A stretch of 64,000 nucleotides of DNA, from NCBI RefSeq assembly GCF_027922005.1, contig NZ_BSEV01000004.1, forward strand, positions 186,001 to 250,000, read 5' to 3'. The stretch comes from Streptosporangium carneum (GTDB taxonomy: Bacteria; Actinomycetota; Actinomycetes; Streptosporangiales; Streptosporangiaceae). The notes beneath the pieces are model-generated. The model was not told where the DNA came from. It ran no database searches and saw only the letters and a list, made by a program, of their open reading frames with translations. Positions 52,543 to 61,435 of this stretch are shown here, piece by piece (the first letter of the stretch is position 1; each line of letters starts with the position of its first letter). The position numbers and the translations under genes are program-made.

Positions 52543-53235
52543 TCACGCCGGCGGCCGGGCGAGTTTGGCGGCCACGGCGTCGAGGACCCAGTCCAGGCCG
52601 GTCGCGAAGGACGCCTCGGCGTCCACCTCCGTGCCGTCGTGCACGGCCTTGGCCAGCGCCGGGAAGCGGCCCGTGGCCAGCATCCTCATCAGATGCGGGC
52701 CATAGGCACGCTGCCAGTCGCGTTTGGACAGGCCCGTGGCGCGCTCGGCCCGCAGGTTCGCGATCTCGCGTCTGATCGCGCCAGTGAAGTAGGCGCTGAC
52801 GGTCTCCACGGCGCGCATGACGGTGTCGAGGTCGGCGAGGCCGTCGAGAGCGGCCAGCGTGGCCTCGGTCACGGCGAGGGCGTTTGGGCCCAGGGTCGGA
52901 CGGCCGCCGAGCAGGTCGGCCAGCCATTCGTGACGGAGGGCGGCCTGCCTGGTGCGGTGGGCGAGGATGCGCAGCGTCTCCCGCCAGTCGCCGGGCTGCT
53001 CCTCGGGGAGGATCTCGGCGTAGACCTCGTCCACCATGAGGTCGAACAGCTCCTCCTTGGTGGAGATGTATCCGTACAGCCGCATCGGGCCGACGTCCAG
53101 CCGGGCGGCGACCTTGCGCAACGACACGGCCTCCAGCCCGCCCTCGTCGGCCAACGCGATGGCGGCGGCGACGATTCGCTCCCGGTCGAGCGGCGCGGGG
53201 CGGGTCGGCGGCTCCGGTCGGTCCCACACAGTCAT
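52543..53235 (-). CDS. TetR-family regulator (TetR_C_1 type)
   Basis: 230 residues. HTH: VSLRKVAARLDVGPMRLYGY. The effector domain (LFDLMVDEVYAEILPEEQPG to AVHDGTEVDAEASFATGLDW) is of the TetR_C_1 type, as in tetracycline-repressor-like proteins. It is divergent from a TetX-like monooxygenase with about 50 bp between starts and should repress it. Confidence 0.87.
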   Translation of the reverse strand: MTVWDRPEPPTRPAPLDRERIVAAAIALADEGGLEAVSLRKVAARLDVGPMRLYGYISTKEELFDLMVDEVYAEILPEEQPGDWRETLRILAHRTRQAALRHEWLADLLGGRPTLGPNALAVTEATLAALDGLADLDTVMRAVETVSAYFTGAIRREIANLRAERATGLSKRDWQRAYGPHLMRMLATGRFPALAKAVHDGTEVDAEASFATGLDWVLDAVAAKLARPPA

Positions 53236-53288
53236 GGATACATCGTACTGTTGTGATACATCGTCTTAGTAAAATACAGTGTATCGAC
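53227..53288. promoter_or_regulatory. Repeated operator-like motif, TetR/TetX-like pair
   Basis: GATACATCGT occurs twice in the same direction around 53227 and 53249, and GTATC recurs inverted near 53281 and inside the start of the monooxygenase gene. The patch is AT-rich. No ribosome binding site precedes ATG 53289, so the message may be nearly leaderless. Confidence 0.5.
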
Positions 53289-54449
53289 ATGAGACATCGT
53301 ATCGCCGTGATTGGAGGCGGCCCCGCCGGCCTTACCTTCGCCCGCGTCCTGCACCGCCACGATCACCCCGTCACCGTCCTCGAACGCGATCCCGCCCCCG
53401 ACGCCCGTCCCCCGGGCGGCACGCTGGACCTGCATGAAAAGCTGGGCCAGCTCGCGCTGGGCAAGGCGGGGCTGCTGGCGGAGTTCCAGGCGCTGTCCCG
53501 TCCCGAGGGGCAGGCCATGCGCATCCTGGACGTGGACGGGAGCGTCCTCCGCGACTGGCAACCCCGTCCGGATGACCGGGCAAATCCCGAGATCGACCGC
53601 GGGCAACTCCGTGACCTGCTGCTCGGCCCCCTGGACGTTCGGTGGGGGAGGGGCGTGACGGAGGTGGTGCCGGGAACCCGGGATGGCGCGCTGGTCCGTT
53701 TCGAGGACGGGCGACAGGAGACGTTCGACCTCGTGGTCGGCGCGGACGGCGCCTGGTCCCGGGTCCGCCCGGCGGTCTCGCCCGCGACGCCGCACTACAC
53801 CGGCGTCACCTTGGTCGAGACCTCCCTGGACGACGTCGACACCCGCCACTCCGACCTCGCCCGGCTGATCGGCGACGGCTCCGTGGCTGTGTACGGCGTG
53901 AACCGCGCCCTCGTGGCCCAGCGCAACAGCGGCGGCCATGTCAAGGTGTACGCCCAGTTCCGCGCGCCGCTGGACTGGCACACGAACCTGGACCGGCATC
54001 TGGGCCTGAACCGGCGCGCAGGCCTGGACCTGGCCGACGTCGAGGCTGTGCGATCAAGCCTGCTGGCTCTGTTCGACGGCTGGGCCGCTCCCGTCCTCGA
54101 CCTCCTCCGTCACGGCACCGCTTTCGTCCAGCGTCCCCTCTACGTCCTGCCCGTCTCTCACATCTGGGCCCATGTCCCCGGGGTGACGCTACTGGGCGAC
54201 GCCGCCCACCTGATGCCCCCGTTGGGGGTGGGCGCGAACCTCGCGATGCTGGAAGGCGCCGAACTCGCCGAGTCCGTCGCCGCCGCCTCCGGCCCTGGCG
54301 ATCTGGACGAGGCCGTCCGCACCTTCGAGGAACAGATGTGGGCACGGGCCGGCAGGTGGGCGGAGATCACGGCGGCCGGTCTGGAACGCCTCGTGAGCCC
54401 GGACCCCGCCCAAGCCCTCGCCCTCTTCGACGAAGTCCAGCCGTCCTGA
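53289..54449 (+). CDS. TetX-like FAD-dependent monooxygenase
   Basis: 386 residues from ATG 53289. HRIAVIGGGPAGLTFARVLH is the FAD fold; PPGGTLDLHEKLGQLALGKA carries the TetX GGTLDLH motif exactly; ANPEIDRGQLRDLLL matches NPEI.R..LR; GADGAWSRVRPAVS and VTLLGDAAHLMPPLGVGANL complete the set. It is closely related to the enzyme at 22767 and regulated by its own TetR. Hydroxylation of a polyketide-type antibiotic is plausible but unproven. Confidence 0.87.
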   Translation: MRHRIAVIGGGPAGLTFARVLHRHDHPVTVLERDPAPDARPPGGTLDLHEKLGQLALGKAGLLAEFQALSRPEGQAMRILDVDGSVLRDWQPRPDDRANPEIDRGQLRDLLLGPLDVRWGRGVTEVVPGTRDGALVRFEDGRQETFDLVVGADGAWSRVRPAVSPATPHYTGVTLVETSLDDVDTRHSDLARLIGDGSVAVYGVNRALVAQRNSGGHVKVYAQFRAPLDWHTNLDRHLGLNRRAGLDLADVEAVRSSLLALFDGWAAPVLDLLRHGTAFVQRPLYVLPVSHIWAHVPGVTLLGDAAHLMPPLGVGANLAMLEGAELAESVAAASGPGDLDEAVRTFEEQMWARAGRWAEITAAGLERLVSPDPAQALALFDEVQPS

Positions 54450-54519
54450 CTGTCAAGCGCGAGAACACCGGCACCAGCGGCTCGCCACGGCTTCACGGGG
54501 CAGCACGGCACCGCCGCGG

Positions 54520-54750
54520 TTCCTTCCGGCAGATCCACCGCCCGCCGGACATCGCCCGCGACGCAGCGGCCCTTATGGTCCGACAGACGCTGGCCGTGAC
54601 CCGGCAGCCCGTACGGGCGGCGGCGTGGCACGACCTGCCCACGACGTACGTGGTGTGCACCGAGACCGGGGCGCCTCGGCGGCGGCGCAACGCGAATTCT
54701 CCCGCCGCGCGGACAAGGACATCGAAGTGAAGGCGGCGCCCGCGAAGTAG
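54520..54750 (+). pseudogene. Alpha/beta-hydrolase C-terminal remnant
   Basis: AAWHDLPTTYVVCTETGA fits the C-terminal strand before the catalytic His of alpha/beta hydrolases. A shifted frame continues AAAQREFSRRADKDIEV. The His itself and the N-terminal domain are missing. Confidence 0.45.
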
Positions 54751-54796
54751 GCGAATCCAAGCAAGGTCAATCTCACCGGGATTTCCTGCACCTCGA

Positions 54797-54905
54797 CTAC
54801 TCGCGCCCGGTGTACTTCACGATCCGGTCGTACTGCTGGCGGATCAGGTCCCAGTTGATCGTCCTGGTGGACAGCACTGACGTGAGGTTGGGGCCGGTTG
54901 TCGTC
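54797..54905 (-). pseudogene. Tn3-family TnpA scrap
   Basis: SVLSTRTINWDLIRQQYDRI followed by VKYTG matches the conserved TnpA stretch ST(R)..INWDLI.QQYD.M.KY. A TAG closes it at 54797. Only about 35 codons remain. Confidence 0.6.
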
Positions 54906-54975
54906 CTCCCCGGCCGCCGACCGGTACGGCTTCGCGGACTGGCCTCAGGGACAAGCGCCACGAGATGATCATCCT

Positions 54976-55707
54976 ATGGCGGATGTGATTTTCTTCGATC
55001 TGGACGGCACCCTGGTCGATCACCGAAGCGCGGTCTTGGAAACGATCGGCCAGATCGTTCAGGCCTCGCCGAACGCGACGGCTCCACCGGAGGAGCTGGT
55101 GACCTTGTGGTGGACGCTGGAGGGACGCCACATGCGGGAATACCTGGCCGGTCAGTGCTCCTTCGCTGAGCACCACCGGCGCAGGATCCGTTCCTTCCTG
55201 CCGATGCTCGGCGAGCCGGTTCCTGAAAGTCCCGGCCTTCTGGACGCCTGGATCGCCGAGCGCTACCTCACCGTGTTCGAGGAGTCCTGGCGGTGCTATC
55301 CCGATGTCCAGCCATGCCTGGAGACCCTGAAACGGCTTCCCCGAGGACCGCGTCTGGCCGTTCTCACCAACGGGGACCCCGAGCAGCAGCGCACCAAGCT
55401 CGCCCGCTTCGGCCTCCTCGAATACTTCGAAGCCGTCCTGACCCCGACCGAGCTCGGTGCCGCCAAGCCCGCCGCCTACGCCACCGCCTGCCAGTGGATG
55501 CGGACGGACCCCGCGCAGGCGGTCAACGTGGGCGACATGCTGGAAAGCGACGTGAACGCAGCCGCCCTCGCCGGGCTCACCGGCATCTGGCTGGACCGCG
55601 GCATCGACTTCGTCACCGGTGGACCATCGCCGACAGCAGACGAGACGGTGCTCCGCATCGAACGACTCACCGACCTCCCCGACCACCTATCACGCACGAA
55701 CGCCTGA
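54976..55707 (+). CDS. HAD-superfamily hydrolase
   Basis: 243 residues from ATG 54976. Motif I: IFFDLDGTLVDH (nucleophile Asp); motif II: LAVLTNGDPEQQ; motif III/IV: LGAAKPAAY (Lys) and VNVGDMLESDVNAAALAGLT (Asp pair). The cap is alpha-helical (C1), as in phosphoglycolate phosphatase and YjjG-type nucleotidases. It should dephosphorylate a small metabolite. Confidence 0.87.
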   Translation: MADVIFFDLDGTLVDHRSAVLETIGQIVQASPNATAPPEELVTLWWTLEGRHMREYLAGQCSFAEHHRRRIRSFLPMLGEPVPESPGLLDAWIAERYLTVFEESWRCYPDVQPCLETLKRLPRGPRLAVLTNGDPEQQRTKLARFGLLEYFEAVLTPTELGAAKPAAYATACQWMRTDPAQAVNVGDMLESDVNAAALAGLTGIWLDRGIDFVTGGPSPTADETVLRIERLTDLPDHLSRTNA

Positions 55708-56241
55708 TCGGCTCTCACGAACCTCGGCATGGTTTGAGGGGGAGGGGGCCTTGAGCCCGGTGAGGCGGCTGCGCCGCTTCCGTTGGGGTCAACGCCTGCC
55801 TGCGGGTTCCTTCAGCTCTGCGACACGCACGGCGGTCACCTTGCCGCCGTGGCAGGGCGAGTCCTCGGGCCATGCGTAGACCGGAGGCAGGTTGCGCCGC
55901 GTCCGGTGGTCCGGTCCTTCCCGGCGACGTCCGGAGAACACTCGGGTGCCGGTGTCGACGCCATCGCCTTCGCCGCTGAGGGCTCCCGGTAGCACTGACG
56001 AAGTTTCGGCCGGAAAACCGTTTGAGCCTCTCTTCCGCGTTCCCGTAGGTTGCCTGCGGCCCGTCGCAGTGAGGACAGAGGACAAAACCGCGTGACCCCG
56101 CCTGCTCTTTAGACCTGACACCTTCTTCCGCTCACTTTCAAGCCGACCCTCCCGTCGGCTCTGCCGGGCTGCCCATGTGCGCCTGGTCACGCAGCGTTTG
56201 AGGCCGCGCGCAATCGGCCTCGTGTCAGGTCTAGAGAGATC
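55708..56241. other. 530-bp gap with a long-range inverted repeat
   Basis: TAGACCTGACAC (56110-56121) and GTGTCAGGTCTA (56222-56233) are exact complements 100 bp apart; the second ends eight bases before the DUF1062 start. The minus strand at about 55789-56070 has a frame with fairly coding-like third positions (DTGTRVFSGRRREGPDH, PPVYAWPEDSPCHGGKVTAV) but no family is recognised. Confidence 0.4.
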
Positions 56242-56802
56242 ATGTCTTCACAACCTCATACCGTGCTGCCCTGGGTCGTTCGTCGGACCAGGCTGCCTCT
56301 GCTGTCGTTGCGGTGCGTGGACTGCCGGTCGGAGTCGGCCACCACCGGCGAGGGCAGATTCCGCGTCAACGCCAGCGGCAAGCTGCTGGACGTGTGGCTG
56401 CTGGTCCGCTGCGTATCCTGCGATCGGACGAGCAAGCTCACCGTGCACGAGCGAGCGCCGGTCAGATCCTTCGATCCGGCCGAGCTCCACGGCTACCGCG
56501 TCAACGATCCGGGACTGGTGGCGTCCAGGCTGTTGGATCCGCTGCTCGCCCGGCGCAACCGCCTCACCCTGGACTGGACGGGGGCCTGGCGGCTGGACAC
56601 CCCGTCGGCATGGCTCGACGAGGCGTGGCCGGTCCAGGTGGAGGTCCTCTTCGAGGATCCGGTACCGGTGCGCCCGGAACGGCTCATCGCGCAAGGGCTC
56701 GGCCTCAGCAGGAACGAAGCACTGCGTCGGATCAAGTGCGACATTCCGTTGCGCCGTCCGACGAGCGCCGGATTCACCTTTACCGTGATGGCCGGGGACT
56801 AG
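56242..56802 (+). CDS. DUF1062 protein
   Basis: 186 residues from ATG 56242. LSLRCVDCRSESATTGEGRF and LLVRCVSCDRTSKLTVHERA carry two CxxC pairs that should bind zinc, followed by a nucleic-acid-like C-terminal domain (LSRNEALRRIKCDIPLRRPT). DUF1062 proteins have no assigned function. A strong terminator follows directly. Confidence 0.8.
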   Translation: MSSQPHTVLPWVVRRTRLPLLSLRCVDCRSESATTGEGRFRVNASGKLLDVWLLVRCVSCDRTSKLTVHERAPVRSFDPAELHGYRVNDPGLVASRLLDPLLARRNRLTLDWTGAWRLDTPSAWLDEAWPVQVEVLFEDPVPVRPERLIAQGLGLSRNEALRRIKCDIPLRRPTSAGFTFTVMAGD

Positions 56803-56804
56803 CG

Positions 56805-56850
56805 GGGATGTGGCCGCGGCGGGCCACCCGGCCTGCCGCGGCCACATCCC
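56805..56850 (+). terminator. Hairpin terminator after DUF1062 gene
   Basis: GGGATGTGGCCGCGG and CCGCGGCCACATCCC form a perfect 15-bp stem with a 16-base loop, starting two bases after the stop. Confidence 0.82.
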
Positions 56851-56927
56851 GAAACCATGCCGATACCGGACGCGCAAGGCCCACCCCGTCACAGAACACG
56901 AAGCACCCTCATCACCTGCAAGAACAC

Positions 56928-57005
56928 TCAGGGGACGCCTGGATGACGGACGAACGGTGACAGCCGTGCCGTGTCTTCGTCGCGGACGTCGTGCCCGGCG
57001 GCGCG
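56928..57005 (-). pseudogene. Tn3-family TnpA C-terminal scrap
   Basis: LLRAAGHDVRDEDTARLSPF matches the TnpA end (RAEGHDVRDEDVARLSPL) and is the last recognisable trace of an element; the frame stops after VRHPGVP. It touches the end of the WD40 gene. Confidence 0.55.
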
Positions 57006-57013
57006 CAACAGCT

Positions 57014-58096
57014 TCAGGCTCGAAGGCGGGCCGCCAGGTCCCAGACCTGGACGGTCGTGTCGGCCATGACGGTGACGGCGACGGGGCGGCCGCCTGCGGT
57101 TGTGGCGGCGAGGGCGCCGACGCCGGAAGCGGTGATCGGGTCGGCGGCGGGTTCCCCGGTGGTCAGATCCCAGAGGTGGACGGTGTTCTCGTCCATGAGG
57201 GCGGCCACGATGGGGCGGCCGTGCGCTTCGACGACAGCCAGGTCCTGGACCCAGCGCGGCGACCTCCCGGTCAGCGGCTTCCCCAGGGGCAGACCGGTGC
57301 GCAGGTCCCACCTGCGGACGGTGCCGTCGTACCCGCCGGTGACGACGACGGGGCCGTCGTCGAGGAGCGCTGTCGTCACGACCGTCACGCCGGCGGTGTT
57401 GCCGGTGAGCCCCGCTCCGAGGCGGCCCCCGGTGGTGAGGTCCCACACCCGCACCGCCGGGTCGGCGCTGCTCGCGGTGATCAGCACGGGCCTCCCGTCC
57501 AGGACCGTCGTGGCGAGGTGCACCGCTCCCGAGTGCCCGGTCGCGATCTCACCGGTCTGCCGCCCCGTTGCCAGATCGTGAATGCCGGCGACCGGGAAGT
57601 CCTGGCAGACGCCGGTGCCGGAGTCGTCGGTGTGCACCGTGAAGATCACGACAGGCTGTCCGTCGAGCACGGCGGTGGCCAGGGCGTTCACATGAATGCC
57701 GCCGGGATACCACAGGTCCTCGGCGAGATCGTCGATGTCGGTGATCCCGGGATGCCCCTTGACCTCGATGGCGCGGATCAGCCGCCCGCCGGCCGGATCC
57801 CGGACCTCGATCACCCCGCCGTATCCGCCGGTCACCACGACGGGCCGCCCGTCCAGCACACCGGTCGTGATCGCCCACGCGTCGTCCGAACCTGGCCGCC
57901 ACCACCCGGCGGGCTCGCCCGCGCCCACATCCCAGATTCGTACGGTGGTCTCGCCGAACCCGCCGGTGACCACGAGGGCCCGCCCGTCGGCCGTCACGGC
58001 CACCGCGGTCGTGGCCTCCTCCTCGTGTCCGGGGAACGTGATGACCGGCCGAGCCGCCACCCACGCGGCACCGTGCCCGTCGAGACCATCTGTCAT
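57014..58096 (-). CDS. WD40-repeat protein
   Basis: 360 residues from ATG 58096. Six or seven WD-like units carry (V/L)VVTGG(F/Y)GG..(V/I)R(I/R)WD, for example VVTGGFGETTVRIWDVGAG, ITASSADPAVRVWDLTTGG and ALMDENTVHLWDLTTGE. It should fold as a beta-propeller for protein contacts. No kinase or other domain is fused, and no signal peptide is seen. Partners are unknown. Confidence 0.83.
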   Translation of the reverse strand: MTDGLDGHGAAWVAARPVITFPGHEEEATTAVAVTADGRALVVTGGFGETTVRIWDVGAGEPAGWWRPGSDDAWAITTGVLDGRPVVVTGGYGGVIEVRDPAGGRLIRAIEVKGHPGITDIDDLAEDLWYPGGIHVNALATAVLDGQPVVIFTVHTDDSGTGVCQDFPVAGIHDLATGRQTGEIATGHSGAVHLATTVLDGRPVLITASSADPAVRVWDLTTGGRLGAGLTGNTAGVTVVTTALLDDGPVVVTGGYDGTVRRWDLRTGLPLGKPLTGRSPRWVQDLAVVEAHGRPIVAALMDENTVHLWDLTTGEPAADPITASGVGALAATTAGGRPVAVTVMADTTVQVWDLAARLRA

Positions 58097-58221
58097 GGCG
58101 GCACTGTAGACCCGCGCACCGACGAAGCCCGCCCCGTTCCCATCCGCGGCCTTCGTGCCCCGTGCCCAGCAGCCCCCCAACCCCGTTGACCTGCGTGGCC
58201 GACCTGAGCTGAGGGGGATGC

Positions 58222-58312
58222 GAACTCCGTTTCCTGCGGAGTTCAGCGTTCGCGATTGCCCCACAGGGGACGCCCTGTTCGCCCTCATCGGTGGAACGAG
58301 GGCGAACAGGGC
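58222..58312 (-). terminator. Two hairpins after the amidase gene
   Basis: GCCCTGTTCGCCCTC (58272-58286) and GAGGGCGAACAGGGC (58298-58312) form a perfect 15-bp stem, extendable with one mismatch. GAACTCCG/CGGAGTTC (58222-58244) forms a second hairpin. The first lies just past the amidase stop and should terminate it. Confidence 0.8.
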
Positions 58313-58319
58313 ATCCCTG

Positions 58320-59738
58320 TCAGGACGCGCCGACGAAGACCGGGGGAGTCCGGTCCTTCCAGGGCATGGCCTGTTCCAGCTGGGAGGCGATCTGGAACAA
58401 CAGGTCCTCCCGGCCGTGAGCAGCGGCGACCTGTACTCCGATCGGCAGCCCGTCGTCGCTCATGGCGAGCGGCAGGCTGATCGCGGGCTGGCCGGTGACG
58501 TTGAACACCTGCGTGAACGGCCCGTACTCGGTCAACGCCTCCAGCCAGCTGGTCAGGGTGTGGCCGGGATCGTCGTACCGCAGGGCGCCGTGCGGCGCCG
58601 GCAGCCGGCCCAGAGTCGGGGTGACGAGCAGGTCGTACTCGGTGAAGAACGCGCCCACCGACCGGCTCACCCGATTCTGCGCGTGGAAGGCGGCCAGCAT
58701 GTCCAGCCCGCTGTACTCCTTGGTCACCTGGAGAAACTGCCGGGAGACGGCTTCCAACCGTGCCGGGTCGGGTTGCCGGGGAGCCAGCAGCAGCGTGGAG
58801 AAGATCGCCACCCCCTCGAGCACCCAGGCCTGCATGACGGCATCCCAGTCGACCAGCGGACCGGCCTCGCAGACGATGTGCCCCGCCCGCTCCAGCACAC
58901 GGCCGGCCTGGACCGTCGCCGCGGCCACCTGGGCGTCCACGCTCGTCCCGGACCAGGCCGTGGTGGTCACCGCCACTCGCAGCCGGCTCGGATCAGCCCC
59001 GAGCTCGTCGGCGTACGGACGGCGCGGGAGCGGCGCGGTGTACTTGTCGCCGATTCCGGGTCCTTGGACGGCATCCAGCAGGTGGGCGGTATCGCGGACG
59101 GTACGCGTCAGCGCGAACTCATAGGCCATGCCCAGCATCGGCTCGCCTGCATCGGGCCCGCTCGTGACTCGGCCCCGGCTCGGTTTGAGCCCGACCAGCC
59201 CGCAGCAGGAGGCGGGGACACGGATGGATCCGGCACCGTCGCTGGCGTGCGCGAGCGGTACCGCCCCGGCCGCGACCAGCGCCGCGGCGCCTCCGCTGGA
59301 GCCGCCCACACCACGGTCCGGATCCCAGGGGTTGCGCGTCGGCCCGAACCTGAGGGATTCGGTGGAGAAGCTGACGCACATCTCCGGCACGGTGGTCAGG
59401 CCCAGCGTGACCAGGCCGGCAGCGCGGAAGCGGGCCATCAGATCGGTGTCATGCTGGGCGATGATGCCCGGCAGAGCCCGGCTGCCGATGAAGAACGGCA
59501 CTCCTTCGGCCACCGGTCCATGGTCCTTGACAAGGAACGGCACCCCGGCGAACGGGCCGTCGTCGGCGTGATCGAGCGCCGGAGAGAACACCGGCAGGGC
59601 CAGGCCGTTCACCTTCGCGTCGGCCGTTCGCAGGGCCTGCCGGGCGGTGGCCTCGATCTCGTCGGCGGTGACCTCGCCCGATCTGATCAGGTCCCGGATG
59701 CCGACAGCGTCGTACCTTGCGTACTCGTGGAGTTCCAT
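58320..59738 (-). CDS. Amidase (amidase-signature family)
   Basis: 472 residues from ATG 59738. The Ser-cisSer-Lys triad is present: VPFLVKDHGP (Lys), RGVGGSSGGAAALVAAGAVP (cis-Ser in the GGSSGG motif) and ASDGAGSIRVPASCCGLVGL (nucleophile Ser). It hydrolyses an amide such as an aryl or acyl amide; substrate not evident. A double hairpin ends it. It appears monocistronic. Confidence 0.9.
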   Translation of the reverse strand: MELHEYARYDAVGIRDLIRSGEVTADEIEATARQALRTADAKVNGLALPVFSPALDHADDGPFAGVPFLVKDHGPVAEGVPFFIGSRALPGIIAQHDTDLMARFRAAGLVTLGLTTVPEMCVSFSTESLRFGPTRNPWDPDRGVGGSSGGAAALVAAGAVPLAHASDGAGSIRVPASCCGLVGLKPSRGRVTSGPDAGEPMLGMAYEFALTRTVRDTAHLLDAVQGPGIGDKYTAPLPRRPYADELGADPSRLRVAVTTTAWSGTSVDAQVAAATVQAGRVLERAGHIVCEAGPLVDWDAVMQAWVLEGVAIFSTLLLAPRQPDPARLEAVSRQFLQVTKEYSGLDMLAAFHAQNRVSRSVGAFFTEYDLLVTPTLGRLPAPHGALRYDDPGHTLTSWLEALTEYGPFTQVFNVTGQPAISLPLAMSDDGLPIGVQVAAAHGREDLLFQIASQLEQAMPWKDRTPPVFVGAS

Positions 59739-59974
59739 GAAGAGTCCAATTCTCGGCGTCCCTGGACGCCTCGCACTTCGAGACAGGTGGATCCCGTCGC
59801 GGGATTCATTCGTTCGGTGGACAGCGCGACAAGCGCACGGCCGGCTCTCAGCCAGCGGCGTCGGCGCTGCGACAAGACGCGACCTGAACGAGGCGATGGT
59901 CGAAACGCCGGGTCGCCGGCTCCGAGGACCATCCCCTGTCGGTGATCGAAGTGTTTCTACGCTCGGTACATCAC

Positions 59975-60185
59975 GCACCATGCTGGCATCGGCCGTTCCC
60001 GGCCGTCCACAGATTTTCCTCCGTCCCGACGACCTGGTCGTCTCCGGCGCACGGGAGGATGTCCGGCTTCAGTGTCTTCCACCAGCCCAGGCCTGTGGTG
60101 AGGTCGCCGTCGGCGATCACCGGGTACGGACCGTCGCCGGTCTCGATCGGTTCGTCGGCGGACAGCCTGACCCGGCGGATCCTCG
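59975..60185 (-). other. Possible secreted-domain remnant
   Basis: The minus strand reads LSADEPIETGDGPYPVIADG then DLTTGLGWWKTLKPD and ends with a stop. DGDLTTG resembles the discoidin/carbohydrate-binding signature DGD(P)TTGW. There is no start or upstream domain. Tentative. Confidence 0.25.
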
Positions 60186-60243
60186 TGGGCGGGGCAGCGG
60201 AGGGGCAGTCGAATCAGGAGCGGCGAGGCATAAGGTGGCTCGC

Positions 60244-60657
60244 ATGTTCCGCGATGAGGATCTCGCCCTGCTCGCACGGCCGCTGTACGCCTTCCTCACC
60301 GTCGCACCACGCGGTGAACGCTGGCCCGCGCCGCGCCCGGTGTGGTTCGAGGTCGCTGACGACGGCGACCTGCAGATGTTCTCCGTCCCGGATGCGCCGA
60401 AGCTCGACCGCCTCCGGGAGCACCCCCGTGCCTCCGTCGTCGTCGCGGCTCCATCCGGTGAGCCCGAACACTGGGTGGCGGTGGAGGGCTCGGTCACTCT
60501 CCACGATCAGGGGGGCGCCGAGCTCGCCGCTCGTCTCGCCGAGAGATACTGGGACATGAGCGACCCGAACCACCAGAAGTTTCGCGATGCGTGGCTTGTC
60601 GGGGGCGTGGTGCGCATCGTCGTCCACCCAGAGGTGGTCAACCGCTTCGCCGCCTGA
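60244..60657 (+). CDS. Flavin/F420-binding pyridoxamine-oxidase-like protein
   Basis: 137 residues from ATG 60244. LARPLYAFLTVAPRGERWPA and PVWFEVADDGDLQMFSV are the split-barrel start; EHPRASVVVAAP follows. The fold is shared by PNPOx-like and F420-dependent deazaflavin oxidoreductases of actinomycetes. Which cofactor it uses cannot be decided here. Confidence 0.78.
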   Translation: MFRDEDLALLARPLYAFLTVAPRGERWPAPRPVWFEVADDGDLQMFSVPDAPKLDRLREHPRASVVVAAPSGEPEHWVAVEGSVTLHDQGGAELAARLAERYWDMSDPNHQKFRDAWLVGGVVRIVVHPEVVNRFAA

Positions 60658-60887
60658 ACAGCCAGACACCGTGAAGGCGTCCGCTCCGTGTCGACCGGAC
60701 GACGCGCGGCCGCGCTGACTCGAGGTGTCGCGGACCCTGTAGAGGCATGCCGCCGGCACGTGCCTCATCCGGGCCGTGCTGGTGCGCGCCGTTGGTCGGG
60801 AGCACAATCCTTCTCGTGGCCATCCGCTCATCGGCAAATCTGCGGCGGTGCGGGCGGTCGTCCAAGTGGGGCTCGGTCTCTGCCCGG

Positions 60888-61280
60888 TCACGTGGGGGTC
60901 GTGGTGGGCGCCATCGTGGAGATGGCGGCGATGGCGTGTTTGAGGCTGGTGTGCACGTGCAGGAAGGACAGCAGGCCGGTGATCGTCAGCAGGCGCAGCG
61001 GGACGGGCTGGAGTTCGGCCAGGTGCAGGCTGCTGCCCTCCCGCTCGGCGGCGATGTGGACGGCCAGCAACGCCGCCAGGCCGCTGCTGTCCAGGAAGGT
61101 CATCCCGCTCAGGTCTGCGATCACGGGCTTGCCGCGGCGGCGGGCCTGGCCGAGGGCCGCCTCCAGTTGGGCCGAGTTGGTCGCGTCGACCTCACCGACG
61201 ACGCACAGCAGGGTGGCGTCGAGCAGGTACGTGCTCGTGGTCATCAGACCGGAACGGCATGCGGGACGAGAGGCGGGCAT
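60888..61280 (-). CDS. STAS-domain anti-sigma-factor antagonist
   Basis: 130 residues if ATG 61280 (SD GGAG) is used, 118 from ATG 61244. TYLLDATLLCVVGEVDATNS begins the STAS fold; VIADLSGMTFLDSSGLAALL holds the phosphorylatable serine motif DSSG. Such proteins release sigma factors by binding anti-sigma kinases. No kinase gene lies beside it, so its partner is elsewhere. Confidence 0.83.
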   Translation of the reverse strand: MPASRPACRSGLMTTSTYLLDATLLCVVGEVDATNSAQLEAALGQARRRGKPVIADLSGMTFLDSSGLAALLAVHIAAEREGSSLHLAELQPVPLRLLTITGLLSFLHVHTSLKHAIAAISTMAPTTTPT

Positions 61281-61435
61281 GGCGTGCTCCAACATCGAAC
61301 CAGCGTCCAGACAACGCGGGAGAACAGCTGACTCCCACCATAATGCCGAAGTATATTTCCGGAAAGACCATTCGGTGTTCGATGGCGGAAGACCCTCTCA
61401 CGGGGAGCCGGACACACCCCAGATCAGAAAGCACG

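Noticed and set aside
58155..59945. 596-codon plus-strand frame opposite the amidase
   Set aside because: Antisense shadow; the minus strand carries the complete amidase-signature triad.
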